46,541 bases of DNA, from contig JAZSMZ010000050.1 in NCBI GenBank assembly GCA_045536155.1, forward strand, positions 1 through 46,541. Reading direction: 5' to 3'. How positions within the stretch are numbered: position 1 is the stretch's first letter; each line of letters opens with the position of its first letter. The stretch is from JAZQNC01 sp045536155. GTDB taxonomy: Bacteria; Bacillota; Clostridia; Oscillospirales; CAG-272. The notes below the pieces were generated by a model. It made no database searches. It was not told where the DNA came from and was given only the letters and a program-made list of their open reading frames with translations. This document shows positions 43,471-46,541 of this stretch, in pieces. A program made the translations under genes and the position numbers.

Positions 43471-44676
43471 TCATACGCGCACGCGCTCAAGGGCGTATTC
43501 AAAAGCGTCGAGTGTGTCGATGTCGGTGCTGAAATCGTCAAGTCGGCGCTCGCCGTCGCTGTCCCACATCGCGCTTGACAGAGCATCGGCAAGTGTTCCG
43601 GCGTCGTCGCCTATCTTGAGCCGATCGCGTGAGAGCAGTGCGCTCGTCATGGCGATTCTCGACGAAACCGCCGATTTTTTCGCTCCCCTTATCGATACCG
43701 ATGAAAGCTCTTCTATTCTGCCGATATCGTGTATAAGGCCGTGAAGGAGCACCGGCTCGGCGTTATCGCAGAAGATGCTGTCCGGCAAAATATCGTATTT
43801 CTGTCGCAGCTCGTAAAGAAATCCGGCAACCCAATCGGTGAGCGCGGCAGGGTGGCAAACGCTTTCAAGGTGCGATTTTAGGGCGGTCACCGCAACGCCG
43901 TCCGATGTGTTTTTCACCCCGATGCAAACGAGCGCGCTCTTACTTTTGTTGCCCCCGAAATCAAGTCCGAATATCACTCGGTCAAAGCCGACAAGATCTT
44001 CCTTTTTCGCTCTGTATCTCTCGGGACAGTTGGCAAAAAGACGGTAAATTATGCCCTCGGCGGCAGTCCACTTGCCTAAAATATAGCGATCGTAAAAGAC
44101 CGTACCCTCGTATTCGCGCTTCAGGGCTGAGATGAAATCCGCCGGCAAAAAGGGGTTGTCGTCGATGAGATAGTCCTGACGGTAAATGTCGGCATCGGAA
44201 TCGAGAAATTTCTTGAACCAGTGGCTCGGATGCGCGGGATTGCAGCTGCCGTCAAATACCGACGAGGGCTTGTCGAGTCGGCTTTGAAGCATGCGGAACA
44301 CCTTTTCGTTCCATGTGGTGATCTCATCGCCGTAGCAGTATCCGATCGAGCTGCCCTGCAGCTTTGACGCCGCATCGGCGCTCGCCGCGCCCAGCGTGTA
44401 GCAATCCTTGCCGAAGAGCTGTACCATGCCGTCGCCGTTGATGGACCCTACAAGCTCGCCGCCCCAGATGCGGCGCATTGGATCGAGTACGTTGCGCTCA
44501 AGCGTGCCGCGCGTCATGCCGATAAGCACGATGGCTCCGTCGGTCAGATTTTTGAGTCGAATCGGGATCATAAAATAGTCGGCGTATGTTTTTCCCGATC
44601 GCACCGCTCCGCATTTGATGTTCCACCGCCTGTTTGCCGAGCGGATGTATTCGAGCTGTTTTTCGGACAGCAGCAT
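43471..44676 (-). CDS. phage terminase large subunit (PBSX/TerL type)
   Basis: A 401-residue phage packaging motor. The ATPase half has CGAVRSGKT (residues 22-30, Walker A) and GYCYGDEI (Walker B, about 112-119). The nuclease half starts at about 230 with VIFGLDFGGNKSKSALV, the first acidic residue of the RNase H-like site, followed by FCDNAEP. It looks full length and intact. The ATG at 44676 overlaps the stop of the small-subunit gene (TGATG), so translation is coupled. No portal, capsid or tail genes follow; asnS is next. TerL is therefore an isolated phage gene here. Confidence 0.93.
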   Translation of the reverse strand: MLLSEKQLEYIRSANRRWNIKCGAVRSGKTYADYFMIPIRLKNLTDGAIVLIGMTRGTLERNVLDPMRRIWGGELVGSINGDGMVQLFGKDCYTLGAASADAASKLQGSSIGYCYGDEITTWNEKVFRMLQSRLDKPSSVFDGSCNPAHPSHWFKKFLDSDADIYRQDYLIDDNPFLPADFISALKREYEGTVFYDRYILGKWTAAEGIIYRLFANCPERYRAKKEDLVGFDRVIFGLDFGGNKSKSALVCIGVKNTSDGVAVTALKSHLESVCHPAALTDWVAGFLYELRQKYDILPDSIFCDNAEPVLLHGLIHDIGRIEELSSVSIRGAKKSAVSSRIAMTSALLSRDRLKIGDDAGTLADALSSAMWDSDGERRLDDFSTDIDTLDAFEYALERVRV

Positions 44677-44870
44677 CACTTTTCACCCGTCAGACGGCAA
44701 AAGATCTCGTCGAGCTTTTGGCGGGTCTCCTCGCTTCTGTCTTCGTTGTCCAGCCCGAGCAGGATATTCAGCGCGCGCAGTCTGTCGCCTGTACTGCTTT
44801 CGCAGTCAAAGGCAACGTCTTCGATGGCATCAATTATCTTTTGACGTCTTGTTTTTTTCTTTCTTGGCAA
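44676..44870 (-). CDS. short terminase small subunit-like protein
   Basis: A 64-residue basic-then-acidic helical protein (MPRKKKTRRQKIIDAIEDVA... ...LTGEK). The start is TTG, with GGAGG 8 bases upstream. Position directly before terL and the one-base overlap suggest the TerS role, DNA recognition at packaging start, but it is shorter than most TerS proteins (usually over 100 residues), and no DNA-binding HTH is clear. It may be a reduced or truncated TerS. Confidence 0.6.
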   Translation of the reverse strand: MPRKKKTRRQKIIDAIEDVAFDCESSTGDRLRALNILLGLDNEDRSEETRQKLDEIFCRLTGEK

Positions 44871-44884
44871 AAAAATACCTCCGT

Positions 44885-44932
44885 AAAAAAATAATCGCCG
44901 TCCGCCTCTATATTATAGCGGATACGGCGATT
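44885..44932 (-). terminator. terminator between the repressor and the terminase genes
   Basis: AATCGCCG and its partner CGGCGATT, extended by TCCGC/GCGG with one bulge, form a long stem (44893-44932). On the minus strand ATTTTTTT follows. A TATAAT in the loop might also serve as a -10 box. Confidence 0.65.
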
Positions 44933-45015
44933 TATTTCCTTACGGATTTCACAGCAGGGAGCTGTGTTAAAACAGCTTAAAAGGCTGTTTTGCTAAAATG
45001 TTTCGAGATTTTGAA

Positions 45016-45660
45016 TCAAAGCTTTATTCTTACCTCAACGGCAATACCGAGTATGCGCGCCTTGCCCGTTACAAAATCGCGCAGATGAAGAACGATAGGC
45101 TTATATGCGTCGTTTTCGGGGCAAAGACGAACGCTGTCGCCATCGATCTCAAAGCGTTTTAACGTGGTCGACTCCTCGTCGGTCATACAGACGACGATCT
45201 GTCCGCTTTCGGCGAAATTCTGACGGTGGATAAGCACGAGCGATCCGGGAACTATCCCTGCATTTATCATGCTGTCGCCGTGGACGTTGAGATAGTAAAA
45301 CTCTTCGGTGTCGGAAACGTCGGCCATCTCGTATCCTTCTATGATCTCATTTGTGATAACGGGTGCACCTGCATGGATCTCACCGATAACGGGAATTCCT
45401 GCCGTTGAATCGCAATCGAGAATGCGGGAGATATTGTCTGATTTTCTTATGCTGTCTTCCGGCTTTCCTTCCGCTTCATCGATGAAATAGCCGATCGGCA
45501 CCTTGAAATACTCCGCAATTTTGAGGAGCTTTTCAAGCTTCGGAATGCTTTTTCCTTTCTTCCAGTCGCTTAACGTGCTGGGAGCAATGGAGAGATCCTT
45601 TGCGACCTTATTTGCATTGGTGTGATGAAGATTTAAAAGCTGAACAAAACGTTCGTACAT
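45016..45660 (-). CDS. phage repressor, XRE HTH + S24/LexA-type self-cleaving domain
   Basis: A 214-residue repressor. The N-terminal XRE helix-turn-helix spans about residues 14-40 (NANKVAKDLSIAPSTLSDWKKGKSIP). The C-terminal S24 domain has the scissile Ala97-Gly98 in GEIHAGAP, nucleophile Ser130 (HGDSM) and general base Lys168 (STTLKRF), spaced as in LexA and CI. DNA damage with RecA filaments would induce self-cleavage. GGAGG precedes the ATG. Two palindromic operators sit upstream, one over its own -10 box, so it should repress itself and the divergent regulator gene. Confidence 0.94.
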   Translation of the reverse strand: MYERFVQLLNLHHTNANKVAKDLSIAPSTLSDWKKGKSIPKLEKLLKIAEYFKVPIGYFIDEAEGKPEDSIRKSDNISRILDCDSTAGIPVIGEIHAGAPVITNEIIEGYEMADVSDTEEFYYLNVHGDSMINAGIVPGSLVLIHRQNFAESGQIVVCMTDEESTTLKRFEIDGDSVRLCPENDAYKPIVLHLRDFVTGKARILGIAVEVRIKL

Positions 45661-45676
45661 AATCGCCTCCGTAAAA

Positions 45677-45692
45677 CCGAAATAAAATTCGG
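45677..45692. promoter_or_regulatory. repressor operator O1
   Basis: CCGAAATAAAATTCGG is a perfect CCGAA-N6-TTCGG inverted repeat. It lies 7 bp upstream of the -35 box of the rightward promoter and between the leftward promoter and the repressor start. Confidence 0.75.
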
Positions 45693-45699
45693 AAAACTA

Positions 45700-45728
45700 T
45701 TGACAAATTCGAGTAATCGTGATAGCAT
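45700..45728 (+). promoter_or_regulatory. rightward phage promoter
   Basis: TTGACA (45700-45705) and TAGCAT (45723-45728) have a 17-bp spacer. It drives the ArpU-like gene at 45841, with operators on both sides. Confidence 0.7.
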
Positions 45729-45749
45729 AGGATGAAATTGATCGTATAA

Positions 45750-45783
45750 CCGAATTATAATTCAGAAAACCGAAAAAAGTCAA
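45750..45783 (-). promoter_or_regulatory. repressor promoter overlapped by operator O2
   Basis: On the minus strand, TTGACT (45783-45778) and TATAAT (45759-45754) are 18 bp apart. Operator CCGAATTATAATTCAG (45750-45765), one base off the O1 arms, covers the -10 box, and a CCGAA half-site lies at 45770-45774. This arrangement implies autorepression. Confidence 0.78.
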
Positions 45784-45840
45784 CAACAATCGACATTTGT
45801 TAAAAAAAATGTTACATATCAGCGAAAGGACGTATTGCGA

Positions 45841-46359
45841 ATGGGTCAAAACCGAGACATTGTTATTAAAATGCTTGAAGATTACAAATTCAACCAACTG
45901 CTTTATAAAAATATGAAGCTTGAAATAGATCGGCTGAAAAAGGAACTGAAGATATCGCCAAGAATGACGGGAGAGGTGTTCAAAATAAAGCTCGAGCTTG
46001 AAAACAAGATAATCAAAAGAAGATCAGAGCAGGAAAATATCATGCGATATAACGACAACATCGACAGAGCTATCGGAGCAGGGTACAAAAATTACAATCC
46101 GATGGAGCTTTTGCAAACGCGGATCGAGCAGCGCGAGATCGTCAAAAAGCAAATCAAAACTATCGAAAACGCGCTGACCGTGCTAAGCGATTTTCAGCTC
46201 GAGCTTGTAAAGCAGGGCATAATTTACCGAAAGGACGGCGAGAGCATCGACGAGATATCCGAGCGCTTGCGCGTCGAGCCGAACATATATTATTCGGAAA
46301 GGGACAAGGCCTTAAACAAGCTTGAAAGGGTACTTGTTGGCATAAATGATATCGCCTGA
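45841..46359 (+). CDS. phage regulator, ArpU/sigma-region-4-like
   Basis: A 172-residue protein divergent from the repressor. The N-terminal half is long, charged helix (MLEDYKFNQLLYKNMKLEIDR). The C-terminal part (about 115-168) has the layout of a sigma-70 region 4 HTH: ENALTVLSDFQLELVKQ, then GESIDEISERLRVEPN and YYSERDKALNKLERVL. This is typical of ArpU/RinA-like late-gene regulators of phages. AAAGGA lies about 10 bases before the ATG. The rightward promoter and both operators suggest it is switched on when the repressor is cleaved. Confidence 0.72.
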   Translation: MGQNRDIVIKMLEDYKFNQLLYKNMKLEIDRLKKELKISPRMTGEVFKIKLELENKIIKRRSEQENIMRYNDNIDRAIGAGYKNYNPMELLQTRIEQREIVKKQIKTIENALTVLSDFQLELVKQGIIYRKDGESIDEISERLRVEPNIYYSERDKALNKLERVLVGINDIA

Positions 46360-46379
46360 AAGGCTATATCCGAGCAAAA

Positions 46380-46420
46380 ACGGGTGAGGGCGCATGACTA
46401 AAAAAGGCGTTCTCACCCGT
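46380..46420 (+). terminator. hairpin after the phage regulator
   Basis: ACGGGTGAG (46380-46388) and CTCACCCGT (46412-46420) pair over 9 bp around a 23-nt interior with GGCG. No T tract follows, so this may be a weak terminator or a processing hairpin. Confidence 0.45.
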
Positions 46421-46501
46421 AAATTATGTCAAAAAATGTCAAAAACAAGGTCAAAACACCCCCAAAAGGGCTGCCAAAGTCCTCCATTTTCGCAAAAAAC
46501 C

Positions 46502-46530
46502 TTTACAAAACAAGCTTTTTATGCTAAAAT
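46502..46530 (+). promoter_or_regulatory. possible promoter at window edge
   Basis: TTTACA (46502-46507) and TAAAAT (46525-46530) have a 17-bp spacer and point to a gene beyond the window. The 170 bp before it (46360-46530) hold the hairpin and three GTCAAAA motifs but no gene I can support. Confidence 0.45.
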
Positions 46531-46541
46531 AACGGTATGAT

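Noticed and set aside
46395..46540. 48-codon frame after the phage regulator
   Set aside because: It starts inside a hairpin, has no ribosome site, and runs through short repeats and a probable promoter.

Overview
The window (46.5 kb, moderate GC) reads as chromosome of a Gram-positive anaerobe of the class Clostridia, most likely a gut Oscillospirales-type bacterium. The grounds are strong AGGAGG-type ribosome sites, consensus TTGACA/TATAAT promoters, a T-box leader, an EF-P-modification-associated M16 peptidase pair, YmdB, and short GC-rich intergenic repeats of a kind I associate with uncultured Clostridia. No rRNA is present, so genus and species cannot be named from the sequence.

Layout. 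(1) 1-4393, plus strand: a 5'-truncated GH38 alpha-mannosidase-like enzyme, a DUF6198-like membrane protein and a SulP anion transporter without a STAS domain. (2) 4394-5134: a repeat-rich block with an AT-rich orphan gene, bounded by an inverted copy of a ~40-bp sequence. (3) 5135-7280, minus: an aryl-CoA ligase (PaaK family) and a double-ACT protein behind a T-box whose specifier reads UUC (Phe). (4) 7316-10608, minus: phosphatase-superfamily protein, FAD-dependent oxidoreductase and a leucine-rich-repeat-like protein. (5) 10686-11719: a small membrane protein between two copies of one terminator, a mosaic of hairpins, and tRNA-Pro(CGG). (6) 11799-16133, minus: an M16 peptidase pair, lgt and folD as one operon. 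(7) 16221-26872, minus: MoxR ATPase, DUF58, DUF4129 and a 2310-residue cyclic beta-1,2-glucan synthase-like protein whose ribosome site lies inside a hairpin. (8) 26975-34296, plus: DUF2079 membrane protein, a CtpE-like P-type ATPase and two tandem MutS-like ATPases, with a clear promoter and terminator. (9) 34383-35724, plus: a DUF4830-like protein and YmdB. (10) 35774-43188, minus: a small lipoprotein, an M23 peptidase with a substituted catalytic His, an acidic membrane protein that may be a degenerate site-2 protease, a type Ic aspartate aminotransferase and asnS. (11) 43471 to the end: a phage-derived block with large and small terminase subunits, a self-cleaving repressor, paired operators and a divergent ArpU/sigma-region-4-like regulator.

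How the genes work together. The PaaK/ACT pair fits fermentation of phenylalanine or related aromatic amino acids under tRNA-Phe control. The MoxR/DUF58/DUF4129 cluster with the glucan synthase suggests an envelope-linked glucan pathway. Lgt, the lipoprotein and the M23 protein are envelope functions. The least explained unit is the operon at 26975-34296, where two MutS-type ATPases without a recognisable mismatch-binding domain, both with Asn for Asp in the Walker B motif, follow a predicted cation pump.
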